Assembly (NCBI RefSeq): GCF_000332055.1
Contig: NZ_ALVZ01000183.1
Location: 1 to 43,453, forward strand
DNA: 43,453 bases
Source of the DNA: Xenococcus sp. PCC 7305
Lineage (GTDB): Bacteria > Cyanobacteriota > Cyanobacteriia > Cyanobacteriales > Xenococcaceae
Direction of reading: 5' to 3'
Positions 29,461-38,220 of this stretch are shown here, one piece after another. The translations under genes and the position numbers were made by a program. The notes beneath the pieces were generated by a model. That model did not search any database, was not told the origin of the DNA, and saw only the letters and a program-made list of their open reading frames with translations. Positions within the stretch are counted from its first letter, which is position 1. The number at the start of each line of letters is the position of its first letter.

Positions 29461-30342
29461 ATGAAGAATATAAGGACATTTCTATGCCTGATACTTACCA
29501 TTCTCGTAATCATTTGGAGTAGCGCGCAAGCCTTACACCAAAGCATTAAGCCAACTTCTGAGGTCGTCTTGATGTCCAGAGCTGAATGGTCACCGCTCAA
29601 CCCTGCCCGCGGTGATGCAAGCCCGAAGGCAAGTCCCCTTTGGGGCGATCGCACTGGTCCTGGGGCATCAGGCTTTCTTGTGAAGTTTGAGAAAGGCTTC
29701 TCGTCACCACCTCATATTCACAATGTCACCTACCGAGGAGTAGTTATCAGTGGTCTCATTCATAATGACGACCCCAATGCTAAAGATATGTGGATGCCAG
29801 TGGGTTCTTTCTGGACGCAGCCAGCAGGAGAAGCCCATATCACCGCTGCTGAAGGGAAAACTAATGTTGCATATATTGAGATTGAAGACGGACCATATCT
29901 CGTTCTTCCTCAAGAGGAAGCGTTTGACAATGGAGAAAGACCAATTAACCTAGAAGCATCAAACCTTGTTTGGTTGGACGCATCAAATATTACTTGGATC
30001 GATCTTCCTGGAACAACCACTTCTGACGATAAACCAAAAATAGCCTTTCTTTGGGGAAAACCCCAAGATGGAGAATTGAACGGGACTCTCCTAAAGCTGC
30101 CTGCTGGGTTTACGGTAAAAATACACAGCCACGACTCAATCTTCCGCGCTGTAGTAATCCAGGGTCAACCACAATATCAAGTATTGGGTAAAACAAAGAT
30201 CAAGACCTTAAAGCCTGGCAGTTATTTCGGCTCAAAGAGAGAATCTGTGCATCAGGTCTCGTCTGAAGCAGAAGAAGAGAGCACTATCTATGTGCGGACA
30301 AAGGGCAAGTTCGACATAATTTCACTACAGCCCAAGAGTTAA
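29461..30342 (+). CDS. Exported double-cupin protein of the DUF4437 family
   Basis: The 293-residue product begins with a signal peptide (hydrophobic stretch about residues 6-24, likely cut after AQA). Two cupin repeats follow. The first has the family motif [13 protein letters not shown] and metal-ligand-like PPHIHN with the later EAHIT. The second has [15 protein letters not shown] and a closing SVHQVS. Conserved histidines in both suggest a bound metal in the periplasm or outside. The reaction of the family is not established to my knowledge. The radical-copper-oxidase-like gene follows on the same strand after 242 bp. The two secreted metalloproteins may act on related substrates, which is only a neighbourhood inference. 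Confidence 0.8.
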   Translation: MKNIRTFLCLILTILVIIWSSAQALHQSIKPTSEVVLMSRAEWSPLNPARGDASPKASPLWGDRTGPGASGFLVKFEKGFSSPPHIHNVTYRGVVISGLIHNDDPNAKDMWMPVGSFWTQPAGEAHITAAEGKTNVAYIEIEDGPYLVLPQEEAFDNGERPINLEASNLVWLDASNITWIDLPGTTTSDDKPKIAFLWGKPQDGELNGTLLKLPAGFTVKIHSHDSIFRAVVIQGQPQYQVLGKTKIKTLKPGSYFGSKRESVHQVSSEAEEESTIYVRTKGKFDIISLQPKS

Positions 30343-30584
30343 CGACACCCGATCTTCATTTATAGATATCTTCTTTTTGAGAAATGTCCTTAGTTCGTTA
30401 GGCTACAGTTTGAATAATCAATTTTACTCTAAAATAACCTAAGTTGATGAATTGATGGTCAAATATAGATTGAGTATTAAGAGAATGAGTAACCTATAAC
30501 GGACCCAATTCATATTTAGTTAATGCTCATATTTTTACATATATTAAGCTTGATTCTATATCTAGATTATGCTGAGGATTTTCA

Positions 30585-32423
30585 ATGACTAAACCCCGCA
30601 TTTTTCCCGTACTCGTTGTACTTCTATCACTTTTCTTCTACTCTTGTCATTCTTCCGCATTGGATAGCAATCTCAACTATGCTCAAGATGGTAAATGGGG
30701 ACCAATTGCTACTCTCCGAGACACGACTGACACATTTCCCGGAAGTGACAAAATTCCCAAGCCTGAGCAAGGCTGGTGGGTTGCTCCAATTCATGCCAAT
30801 TTGCTGCCAGATGGAAAAGTGTTGCTGACCGGATGGAGTCGCCCTAAAGAACGCTTCTGTGAAGATTTTGAGGGGCGAGCATTTGGGACATCTTTTTTAT
30901 TAGACCCAACACAGCTAGATACGACAAGTGATGGAACTTTAAACATTCAGCCTATTAATGAAACTCCCCAACTGGAGGGAGATGTACTGTATTGCTCTGG
31001 TCATGCTCCCTTGCCAAATGGAAATATTTTGTTTATGGGTGGTGCGAAATATACAAATCTTGGCGATGTTGAATATCCCCTACCATTTGGACAAGATGAA
31101 TTTGGATTAAATTACGCACGAGTTTTTGATGGGGAAGAATTCTCAAGGGTTGCTTATCCTAATCCAGGAGGACCAACTCCACCTGAGGATGGCTCATGGG
31201 ATGATTGGTACGAAACAGGAATGATGTGGTACCCAAGCATTACCAGAATACCTGGTGGCAAGAACCTGGTTAATGGTGGATTGGTTAAATGGATCGATGT
31301 TCTTAAGCCTGAGAAGATAAACTTTCTGAATAGAAGTGTCACTATTTTCGATTCTGGAAAATTTGAAGAAGGACAGGATCCTTGGACTATTTGGGTGAAT
31401 CACGACAACGCTCCACTGCAAGTTGGTATCGATGTATTCGACTATCCCCATTCGATGCTGTTACCTAAGCCCGTTACAATTGATGGCTATGAGCGCCATG
31501 TTGTGATCTACGGTGGTATAGCGCCTAATTCTGAAAATTCTTCATTTATACCTGGCTTAGCATTTTTGAGCTTGGATGAGAACGTACCAGAAGAGAAAAG
31601 ATTTACTGCTCCTATTGAGGCACGCCGACCCCAGGGAGGGTCTTTGATCGATACCTCTGCATTTATCACGGAGGAGGGATATATTGTTATTGTTGGCGGA
31701 GGTAGCGGTCTCCAAGAGGGACAACGTATTGATAAGTTTGACCCTTACCAGATGACATGGACTTCTCTAGATACTGGTATTACTAGGGAAAGAGCTGCGT
31801 CAACAATACTTCCAGATGGAACGGTTCTGATCGTAAACGGAGAGGAATATTTTGCTCCAGAGGAAAATATAGGCGATCTAACAAGACCTCTTATCTATGA
31901 TCCGCAACAGAATACATTTCTCCAACTCAGTTCATGGACTGATGATGATCAAATGCGAGGATACCATAACATTTCATTGTTATTAAAAGATGGTCGGGTT
32001 TTAATTGGCGGCGGGAGAATTTATAAAGATGCTGATCAGGGTGAGTATAGGATAGGTTGTGAAAGACCAGAACTAAGAATTTTCAGTCCTCCCTATTTAT
32101 TTCAAGGCCCTAGGCCAAAAATTACCAAGATTTCAGAGCAAAAACTAGTGCTTGGAGAGTCTAAGCTCATTGTTGATTTTGCCTCAGCATCAATTCCAGA
32201 ATCTGATGGAGTTGTCCTTATGGCTATGGGTTCTCAAACACATAGCTTTGATCAGAATCAACGCCGAGTTGTAATTCAGTATCAAGAACTGGAACCGGGC
32301 AAACTTGAGATCACTGCACCAGAAGATGCGTTTGTTGCTCCAGAAGGGATGTACAATCTCTTCCTCATCTCCGATCAAGGTGTTCCTTCAATCGCTAAGA
32401 CCGTTGAGGTTGTCAGCCAATAG
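30585..32423 (+). CDS. Galactose-oxidase-like radical copper oxidase (kelch plus DUF1929), lipoprotein
   Basis: The 612-residue protein has a lipoprotein-type signal peptide with a candidate lipid-accepting Cys21 (LFFYSC). It continues with a kelch beta-propeller (NGNILFMGG, PDGTVLIVNG and similar blades) and ends in the Ig-like DUF1929 domain. By alignment to galactose oxidase all mononuclear copper and cofactor positions are present: Cys137 in DVLYCSGH and Tyr216 in MMWYPS for the Cys-Tyr crosslink, Tyr460-His461 in RGYHNIS, and His553 in GSQTHSFD. It should therefore oxidise a primary alcohol or an aldehyde (as in glyoxal oxidase), making hydrogen peroxide at the cell surface. The substrate is not predictable from this. 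Confidence 0.85.
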   Translation: MTKPRIFPVLVVLLSLFFYSCHSSALDSNLNYAQDGKWGPIATLRDTTDTFPGSDKIPKPEQGWWVAPIHANLLPDGKVLLTGWSRPKERFCEDFEGRAFGTSFLLDPTQLDTTSDGTLNIQPINETPQLEGDVLYCSGHAPLPNGNILFMGGAKYTNLGDVEYPLPFGQDEFGLNYARVFDGEEFSRVAYPNPGGPTPPEDGSWDDWYETGMMWYPSITRIPGGKNLVNGGLVKWIDVLKPEKINFLNRSVTIFDSGKFEEGQDPWTIWVNHDNAPLQVGIDVFDYPHSMLLPKPVTIDGYERHVVIYGGIAPNSENSSFIPGLAFLSLDENVPEEKRFTAPIEARRPQGGSLIDTSAFITEEGYIVIVGGGSGLQEGQRIDKFDPYQMTWTSLDTGITRERAASTILPDGTVLIVNGEEYFAPEENIGDLTRPLIYDPQQNTFLQLSSWTDDDQMRGYHNISLLLKDGRVLIGGGRIYKDADQGEYRIGCERPELRIFSPPYLFQGPRPKITKISEQKLVLGESKLIVDFASASIPESDGVVLMAMGSQTHSFDQNQRRVVIQYQELEPGKLEITAPEDAFVAPEGMYNLFLISDQGVPSIAKTVEVVSQ

Positions 32424-32492
32424 GGGTAAAACACTCTACATCGGATCATAATAATATCTTGACGTGGGTAATCGTTAAACTCATAATCCTAA

Positions 32493-32520
32493 TTGTGTCA
32501 AAAATTAAATTTTGATACTA
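32493..32520. promoter_or_regulatory. 8-N12-8 inverted repeat, copy G (degenerate right arm)
   Basis: TTGTGTCA, 12 bases, TGATACTA. The spacer AAAATTAAATTT resembles those of copies C, E and F. It lies between two convergent genes, 70 bp after the copper-oxidase stop and 17 bp past the stop of the channel gene. Confidence 0.45.
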
Positions 32521-32536
32521 CATACTTGCTCTCTAA

Positions 32537-33487
32537 TCACTCCAAAGGTTCGGTATTGTGAAAATGATCGAAATCTATGAAATGGTGACCTTCTGGGGCT
32601 TGATGAAATATCTCCACAAAACGATGTCCCCAAAGAATATCATTTGCCGCATAGGAATAGGGAGCATGAATTGGCTGGGCAACAGTCTCATCAATACCAC
32701 TCAAAGAAACAATCACCATAGCTTTACTTTGTGCCAAAGACTCAGCCGTAGCACCCCATAAAGGACTGCTTTCATCTATTTGATGCATTACCGTCCAACT
32801 AAGAGTAAATCTTGGTGTTTGGTCACGAAGCGGCCTCAGCAAATACATTCGACGCATATATTCCCCCTCGCTGCTGATCTCATCTCGCATCAGATATAAA
32901 CGAATTTCAGCTTTAATAATCTGGTTATGCCGTTGATTCGCTGCCCGTAACATCAAAGTTGGCGTCCCATTATGATTGGAAATAGTAGCTACATTACTGA
33001 ATTCTACTCTCGCTGTTGGTTGAGAAAATTTAGTAAAAGCCAATCCCGTCATCAAGGCAATTCCCATAATTCCGATTAAAGCTTCCGTTGTCACCAGAAT
33101 ATCTGCGTAGGCAGTGGTGGGATACATCGAGCCGTAGCCGATGGAAGTTAGGGTTTGAACACTAAAGAAAAAAGCATCCCCAAATGAACCAGCAGTAGCA
33201 TTTTCAATACAGTCTCCGCCAATTAGATAGGCGATCGCAAAAAAAGTGTTGATCGCAATATAGAACAAAGTCGTTAATAATAAAAAACCAGTCCAAGGGA
33301 TTGTTAATAATAAATAATATGGTTCTTTCCAATGGCGATACCAAGCTTCCAAACTGGGAATATCAAAACGCCCTTCTCGAAAATTAATGCGCAATTGAGC
33401 TGAATTTTTCCCACCTAGTCTTCCGTTAGAATAATTTTTATTTTTGGTTAAATATGGTCTTCGTCTAGGATTTAATGGAGTTGGCAT
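32537..33487 (-). CDS. Inward-rectifier-type potassium channel (KirBac family)
   Basis: The 316-residue protein shows the Kir layout: a cytoplasmic N-terminus with slide-helix region (SLEAWYRHW), transmembrane helix 1 (about 58-90), a pore loop with selectivity filter TSIGYG (114-119), transmembrane helix 2 (about 128-150), and a C-terminal Ig-like cytoplasmic domain. The cytoplasmic domain has the family blocks TPTLMLRAANQR, RFTLSWTVMHQIDESSPLWG and DILWGHRFVEIF. Four subunits would form a K+ channel in the inner or thylakoid membrane. The filter keeps GYG. It is a single gene, convergent with the copper oxidase. Confidence 0.9.
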   Translation of the reverse strand: MPTPLNPRRRPYLTKNKNYSNGRLGGKNSAQLRINFREGRFDIPSLEAWYRHWKEPYYLLLTIPWTGFLLLTTLFYIAINTFFAIAYLIGGDCIENATAGSFGDAFFFSVQTLTSIGYGSMYPTTAYADILVTTEALIGIMGIALMTGLAFTKFSQPTARVEFSNVATISNHNGTPTLMLRAANQRHNQIIKAEIRLYLMRDEISSEGEYMRRMYLLRPLRDQTPRFTLSWTVMHQIDESSPLWGATAESLAQSKAMVIVSLSGIDETVAQPIHAPYSYAANDILWGHRFVEIFHQAPEGHHFIDFDHFHNTEPLE

Positions 33488-33540
33488 GAAATTCTGATTA
33501 GCTACTTAAGACTTAAAATTAATTTTACTCATGATAATGC

Positions 33541-34022
33541 TTACATAATAAACAGTCTGACATGCAGCACTCTTGCTGTTGCTTCAATATGTTCTGATAA
33601 TTCATCAGGTGATTGGGTCACAGAGGGAATTTGCTCATCCATACTGCTTGCACAACATCATTATTGCGCAGACTATCACAACTATGAGCTGCTTCCACAA
33701 TGCGAAATATAGGCTTTGCTGCTGATGACGAAACTTGCTGTAGTTTAGGGTCAGTTACTTGTTCCTTCATACTGAACATCATGCGAGCAATTTCTGGATT
33801 GTTGAGCGCAAATTCAACATACGCTTTCGTAATGGCTCTAATGCCTTTAAAAGAATCACTTTCAACATTCTGAGTCGTTTTTTGTAAAGCTTCGGCAAGT
33901 TGTTCAAATCCTCTCTGGGCAACACTAATAGCAAGAGCTTGCTTATTGGGGAAGTAGCGATACACAGCAGGTTGGCTAACCCCAATTTTCTGTGCTAGCT
34001 TGCTTAAATTTAGTGTGATCAC
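33541..34022 (-). pseudogene. TetR-family regulator remnant, truncated at the 5' end and internally broken
   Basis: The visible protein starts inside the DNA-binding domain (LSKLAQKIGVSQPAVYRYF, with the recognition helix intact) and lacks the first about 30 residues that normally form helix 1. It continues through a ligand-domain segment and breaks at VVQAVW near 33640. A different frame then gives EQIPSVTQSPDELSEHIEAT to the TAA at 33541, which looks like the usual TetR C-terminal end. The WHGL-like middle helix expected between them is missing, so an internal deletion with frameshift is likely. The 5' truncation point coincides with an unrelated gene fragment on the other strand. It is probably non-functional. 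Confidence 0.7.
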
Positions 34023-34123
34023 GCGATCTAGCTGGAGTAGTACTTGCTGATGAACGCATCGGCCATCGTTTCACCATTGAGCAAGGCTTGATTCAAGCGA
34101 TGGAAGTTTGTCCAATTCCTTAG
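34019..34123 (+). pseudogene. C-terminal fragment, possibly of an NmrA-like SDR
   Basis: A short open stretch reads DLAGVVLADERIGHRF, then TIEQGLIQAMEVC and a stop at 34121. The pattern (a helix, then LADE-IGHRFTIE-G, then a short terminal helix) is like the last 30 residues of atypical NAD(P)-binding SDRs of the NmrA/YwnB type. TetR genes often sit divergent to such SDRs. This fragment abuts the broken 5' end of the TetR remnant, so a single deletion could have removed both 5' halves. The family assignment is weak. Confidence 0.3.
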
Positions 34124-34187
34124 TCTGCCCTCAATGCCTAGCAACGCCTGTGAGATGTCAAGCAATATAGACAAGTAGTCTTAGATC

Positions 34188-35024
34188 TTAAATTTCTATA
34201 GGCAAAGACGAAATACGACTCCACTCATTCCAAGAGCCATCATAATTTTTGACATTAGGATAACCCAATAAATATTTCAAGATGAACCAAGTATGACCAG
34301 AACGAGCTCCCAAAGCACAATAGGGAATAATCAGCTTTTCAGCGGTAACATTTTTTTGCGCAAAAAGCTCTTGCAACTCAGTATAAGACTTAAACGTGCC
34401 ATCATCATTATGAGCCAACTCATAATAGAGATTAATCGCCCCCGGAATATGCCCCGCACGTTCATTGTCCTTCGGAGGTTCCATCAAAAATATTTCACCA
34501 CCATATTCTTGAGGAGTACGAACATCTAATAAAATACAATCATCTTTTCCAAGGGATTTTTGTACCTCCTCCAGAGAAATTATTGAACTTTTATCTGGAG
34601 TCTGGGCGCGATATTGAGTCTTTTCTACTATTGTTTTTTCCTTGGTTAGAGAATAACCATCCATCAGCCATTTCTGGCGACCACCATTTAAAATTCGAAC
34701 CTTATCATGACCAGAAACTTTAAACAGCCAGAAAAGACAACCAGAAGTAGCAGCATAACTATGATGAACTGTAACTATTGTTGTCTCATTAGTAATTCCA
34801 GCATTTCCCAGCATTTCTGACATTGCCGCTTGGTCAAAGTTAAATCTTAGGTCAGGCGTTAATGATGTTGTCATTGCATTCCAAAAAATCGATCCAGGGA
34901 TATGACCTTGTTCGTATAATTCGGAACTCAAATCCATCTCAATAATTCGAACGTTAGGATCTTCTAGATGAGCTGATAACCATTGGGTATCAACAAGAAT
35001 TTCGGGATAAGCGTATTCAAACAT
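34188..35024 (-). CDS. Sulfurtransferase (two-domain rhodanese)
   Basis: The 278-residue protein has two rhodanese-like domains. The N-terminal one (about 8-125) is non-catalytic, with blocks GHIPGSIFW and VRILNGGRQKW. The C-terminal one (about 148-278) carries the active-site Cys236 in PYCALGARSGHTWF, followed by NYDGSWNEW. The Cys loop fits the thiosulfate/3-mercaptopyruvate sulfurtransferase family, which moves sulfane sulfur to cyanide or other acceptors. The ARSGHTWF run fits the thiosulfate type, but the donor is unproven. It is divergent from the GAF-LuxR regulator, with 85 bp between the two starts. Confidence 0.92.
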   Translation of the reverse strand: MFEYAYPEILVDTQWLSAHLEDPNVRIIEMDLSSELYEQGHIPGSIFWNAMTTSLTPDLRFNFDQAAMSEMLGNAGITNETTIVTVHHSYAATSGCLFWLFKVSGHDKVRILNGGRQKWLMDGYSLTKEKTIVEKTQYRAQTPDKSSIISLEEVQKSLGKDDCILLDVRTPQEYGGEIFLMEPPKDNERAGHIPGAINLYYELAHNDDGTFKSYTELQELFAQKNVTAEKLIIPYCALGARSGHTWFILKYLLGYPNVKNYDGSWNEWSRISSLPIEI

Positions 35025-35109
35025 AAGGTTAAATCTTTAATTAACTACAGCTATGATAAAGATCGGATTTAACGTTGAATAGTCCTCGAAAGGGTACAGT
35101 TTGTGAAAA

Positions 35110-35808
35110 ATGACACATGATCTAAAAACTTTGGTATCTGCGATCGCGAGAACTGAAAGCGAGTTAGAGCTACAGCAAACGGTTGTTCGTCAAATTGGTG
35201 AATATTTCGCAGCCAAACGCTATTGTTTATTCCTACTAGATCGTCTTCCCCAAGCTATATATCGCTCGAAATTATTTCAATCAGCTATCTCTCCACAACG
35301 AAATCCTGTTTTCCGTTATCTAGTAGAACATCACGTACCAGTTCATGAAGGGATATTATTAACAACTCAAAAATGGCAGACTATTTGTCCTCGCTTCGAT
35401 CACGGTCATGTCATGGTTGGGCCAATTGTTAATACTGGCCATTTAATAGGTGGTTTGGCTTTAACTCGCGATCGCGATAACACCCCTTTTACCAATCAAA
35501 ATATCTTGGATTTGAGTGCTTTATGCCTCCATGTATCTACTCAACTGATTAATTTCAAGTCCCAACAAATAAAGTTCGACCAAGACACCATCCGACAAAT
35601 TACAACCCGTGAATCGCAAATTGCTGAATTAGTAGCCCAAGGCTTGACCAATTCCGAAATTGGCAAAACCCTTTGGATTCAGGAAAACTCTGTCAAACAA
35701 GCATTAAAACGAATGTTTCGTAAGCTAAAAGTTTCTTCTCGCGCAGAAATGGTAGCAAAGTTATCACAATATGATTATGTCAAAATTCAGATTATGAAAC
35801 ATAAATGA
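35110..35808 (+). CDS. GAF-like sensor with LuxR-type HTH (transcriptional regulator)
   Basis: The 232-residue protein has a GAF-like N-terminal domain (about 10-150; it includes the HVMVGPIVN-TGHLIGGLAL strand pair). The C-terminal LuxR/NarL-type HTH (about 165-228) has the pattern ITTRESQIAELVAQGLTNSEIG, broken here as ITTRESQIAELV and AQGLTNSEIG, then NSVKQALKRMFRKL. No receiver domain precedes it, so it is not a classical response regulator; the GAF domain may sense a small molecule or light. Similar stand-alone proteins are common in cyanobacteria and often act on the neighbouring operon. Here that would be the divergent rhodanese gene or the convergent export operon. Confidence 0.85.
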   Translation: MTHDLKTLVSAIARTESELELQQTVVRQIGEYFAAKRYCLFLLDRLPQAIYRSKLFQSAISPQRNPVFRYLVEHHVPVHEGILLTTQKWQTICPRFDHGHVMVGPIVNTGHLIGGLALTRDRDNTPFTNQNILDLSALCLHVSTQLINFKSQQIKFDQDTIRQITTRESQIAELVAQGLTNSEIGKTLWIQENSVKQALKRMFRKLKVSSRAEMVAKLSQYDYVKIQIMKHK

Positions 35809-35822
35809 TACATACAAAAGTT

Positions 35823-37262
35823 TTATTTGAGTATTGTAACCTTGGTTCCTGAGCGAATTCGTTCAGTAGGATGTAGAATTACCTTTTCTGTTTCCTGTAA
35901 TCCATTTTCAATCACCGCCTCAAAATTACTGCGTTGACTAACCGTTATTTGACGCTTCTGGGATTTATTTTTTTCAATAACGAAGGTACACCAAGTATTA
36001 GATAAAATGCGGTTATTTTCTGCTTCACAACGAAATAAAGCACTCAAAGGAATGAGCAAAACATCTTTTCCAGACCAAACCACAGTTCTAGTTTCGACTC
36101 GATAACGATCGCCCAAAGGAATTTCAGAATCAATAAAATCGGCAATGATATTTACCCTTTGTTCTTCTACTCCCAAAGCCGATACCTTAGTAAAAGCCGA
36201 GGGTTCTATATAGCGAACCTTGGCCTGGAGATTTGATTCTCCGCCCCAATGCTCAAGAAACATCCTAGCGTTGGGTTTAACTTTTACCGCATCAGAAGAG
36301 AGCAAATCAACAACAATCTCTAAATCTTGGGGATTTCCTAACTCCAATAATTGGGTTCCGGCTTCTATATATTTGGCACTTTCGAGATTCACTCTTAATA
36401 CATACCCATCAATCGGAGACCTAATATTCGTACGATTAGCATCATCAGTTAATTTTGCCAGCTCGGCCTCAACACTAGCGATGCGAGCATTATAAACATC
36501 TAAGAGATAGTCTGGATCTTGTTGTTCTGCCTGAAGAATTGCCAAGGCTTCTTGAGCAGCATTGACTTCTGCTGTAGCACTATCAACTAGTCTTTGTTGA
36601 GCTTCTAGAGCTCTCATTTGGGTAATTTCTTCTAATTCTGCTTGTTCTTTTGCCTGACGAGAAATTGCTCCATCAGCATGTAACTGTTGAGTCCTTTGGC
36701 GATCGCGTTGGGCCTGGGCTAACTCTGCGTTGACTTGCGCCACTTTAGCAATCGCCTCTTTTTGTTTGGCAATAGAAGCTCTAATCCTCGCTTCAGCTTG
36801 GAATATTGCTTCTTGTTTCGGGCGCTGGGTTGCTACTCCTGCTTTTTCCGCTTGCCACTGACGTAATCTAGCCAGAGCTTCTTGGATATCAGATTCTAAG
36901 GGTAAAGGATCGATTTGGGCAATGATTTGTCCTTTGCTAACGAGATCGCCTTCATCTAAATTAATTCTCGCAAGTCTTCCTTCTACGGGAGTTGAAACGA
37001 GATAACGCTTGCGAATTCGGGTTTCACCTTCTTCGTCAACAGTTACTAGCAGATCGCCACGCCTTACTTCTGCGACATCAACCGGAATTGGCGAGGGCAT
37101 AAAGGCCCAAATCAATATGCCAACAAGTCCTAATCCTCCTAATATATAGGGTAATTGTCGCGGTAAATATTTCCTTGTTTGTTGCTTTTTTTCTTGGGCG
37201 ATCGATTCTGAGGCTGCTTGCTCTTGAGTCCATTGAGCTGATTGGGAGGTTTTATCGATCAT
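35823..37262 (-). CDS. HlyD-type periplasmic adaptor of an ABC exporter
   Basis: The 479-residue membrane-fusion protein has a short cytoplasmic start, one transmembrane helix (about residues 34-54, LPYILGGLGLVGILIWAF), and then a lipoyl/barrel-sandwich half (VEGRLARINLDEGD). A long alpha-helical coiled-coil hairpin rich in Ala, Glu and Gln follows (about 120-265), then the returning lipoyl half (IRSPIDGYVLRVN) and beta-barrel domains. It bridges the inner-membrane permease to the outer-membrane channel. It is the last gene of the minus-strand set ATPase (42640-43395), permease (38221-40587) and adaptor, but is separated from the permease by the HepT/MntA pair. The exported molecule is unknown. 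Confidence 0.9.
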   Translation of the reverse strand: MIDKTSQSAQWTQEQAASESIAQEKKQQTRKYLPRQLPYILGGLGLVGILIWAFMPSPIPVDVAEVRRGDLLVTVDEEGETRIRKRYLVSTPVEGRLARINLDEGDLVSKGQIIAQIDPLPLESDIQEALARLRQWQAEKAGVATQRPKQEAIFQAEARIRASIAKQKEAIAKVAQVNAELAQAQRDRQRTQQLHADGAISRQAKEQAELEEITQMRALEAQQRLVDSATAEVNAAQEALAILQAEQQDPDYLLDVYNARIASVEAELAKLTDDANRTNIRSPIDGYVLRVNLESAKYIEAGTQLLELGNPQDLEIVVDLLSSDAVKVKPNARMFLEHWGGESNLQAKVRYIEPSAFTKVSALGVEEQRVNIIADFIDSEIPLGDRYRVETRTVVWSGKDVLLIPLSALFRCEAENNRILSNTWCTFVIEKNKSQKRQITVSQRSNFEAVIENGLQETEKVILHPTERIRSGTKVTILK

Positions 37263-37448
37263 TGCTAACTGCTGTTTTGCTATTTAATCAGCACCTTAAA
37301 TTCTTATTTTAAAAGAATTAACTGACAATCGTGAACTTCTTGTTTTTCAGTTTAGATAACAATTGTGAGGAGATTGCGATCAGAGCTAATAAACTTATTG
37401 TAAATGTTTTTTACTTTTCAGTTTTAACCATTCCCCAAAAAATATATT

Positions 37449-37781
37449 TCAATCTTGTTGTAATATATTTTCTATTGTCGCTTTTAAGTCAGGTAGATTT
37501 TGCTCAATTACATTCCAAACTCTATCTAAATTGACTTTCAAATAATCATGAATTAACACATCTCTAAATCCAGCTATCTGTTGCCAAGGAATATCAGCAT
37601 AAGTTGCTCGAAATTCAGTTGATAGTCTTTTTGTAGCTTCGCCAATAATTTCAAAATTTCTAATTACTGCATCCTGAATTATGATAGTTTCAAGAAATAC
37701 TTCCTTACCCTCAGAGGTATACAATTCAATACGCTCTATACATTCTTTGATATTGCTTAAATAAAGTCGATCATCTTTCAT
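37449..37781 (-). CDS. hepT: HepT-like HEPN ribonuclease toxin (DUF86)
   Basis: The 110-residue all-helical protein has the HEPN catalytic motif R-X4-H-X-Y: Arg73, His78 and Tyr80 in RDVLIHDY. HepT toxins cut RNA, and the partner MntA silences them by AMPylating the motif tyrosine (type VII toxin-antitoxin). The ATG overlaps the mntA stop by four bases (ATGA), so translation is coupled, antitoxin first. The catalytic residues look intact. It probably serves plasmid/genomic-island maintenance or phage defence. It lies between two genes of an ABC export operon on the same strand. Confidence 0.85.
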   Translation of the reverse strand: MKDDRLYLSNIKECIERIELYTSEGKEVFLETIIIQDAVIRNFEIIGEATKRLSTEFRATYADIPWQQIAGFRDVLIHDYLKVNLDRVWNVIEQNLPDLKATIENILQQD

Positions 37782-38098
37782 AAAAATATAGCTTCTTTTA
37801 AAACTCTATCTCTAATACATTCATGAAGACTGCTAGGTTCAGTTAAATCAACCTTACAGTTTAGTAGCTGTGCTAAGGACTGTATTAAAGCAATTTGGTC
37901 TAAGAGAGTGCATTTTGGTTTAAAATCTACCAAAAAATCTATATCACTATTAATATTTGCTTCTCCCCGCGCAACGGACCCAAAAACTCGCACATTATAA
38001 GCTCCATGTTGTGCTGCTATTTCGAGAATCTCTGCTCTTTTGTCTGCTAATAAATCTGCAATGCCTAACCCAATATTTTTGTGATTTTTCGAACTCAC
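37778..38098 (-). CDS. mntA: MntA-like nucleotidyltransferase antitoxin
   Basis: The 106-residue protein has the minimal nucleotidyltransferase core with the G-S-X10-D-X-D signature: GSVARGEANINSDID in residues about 40-54, and a later third acidic residue in KVDL. In HepT/MntA pairs this protein transfers AMP to the toxin's Tyr. The start is a GTG at 38098. A downstream start would cut into the first helix, so it is kept, although no clear ribosome-binding site is seen. It is the first gene of the pair and about 120 bp after the permease stop. Confidence 0.85.
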   Translation of the reverse strand: MSSKNHKNIGLGIADLLADKRAEILEIAAQHGAYNVRVFGSVARGEANINSDIDFLVDFKPKCTLLDQIALIQSLAQLLNCKVDLTEPSSLHECIRDRVLKEAIFL

Positions 38099-38220
38099 AG
38101 TATTAAATGTTTAATTAATTACACAAAAAGTTGATTTAAGGAGTCAAAGTTTTCAATGACTAACTTAGGAAATGAACATCTTTTAGAACTCTATTCCTCA
38201 CAGAAACATTATAGAGTAAA

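Noticed and set aside
29580-29660. GC-rich stretch in the DUF4437 gene as an inserted repeat
   Set aside because: It encodes the conserved family segment NPARGDASP...LWGDR, so it is native coding sequence.
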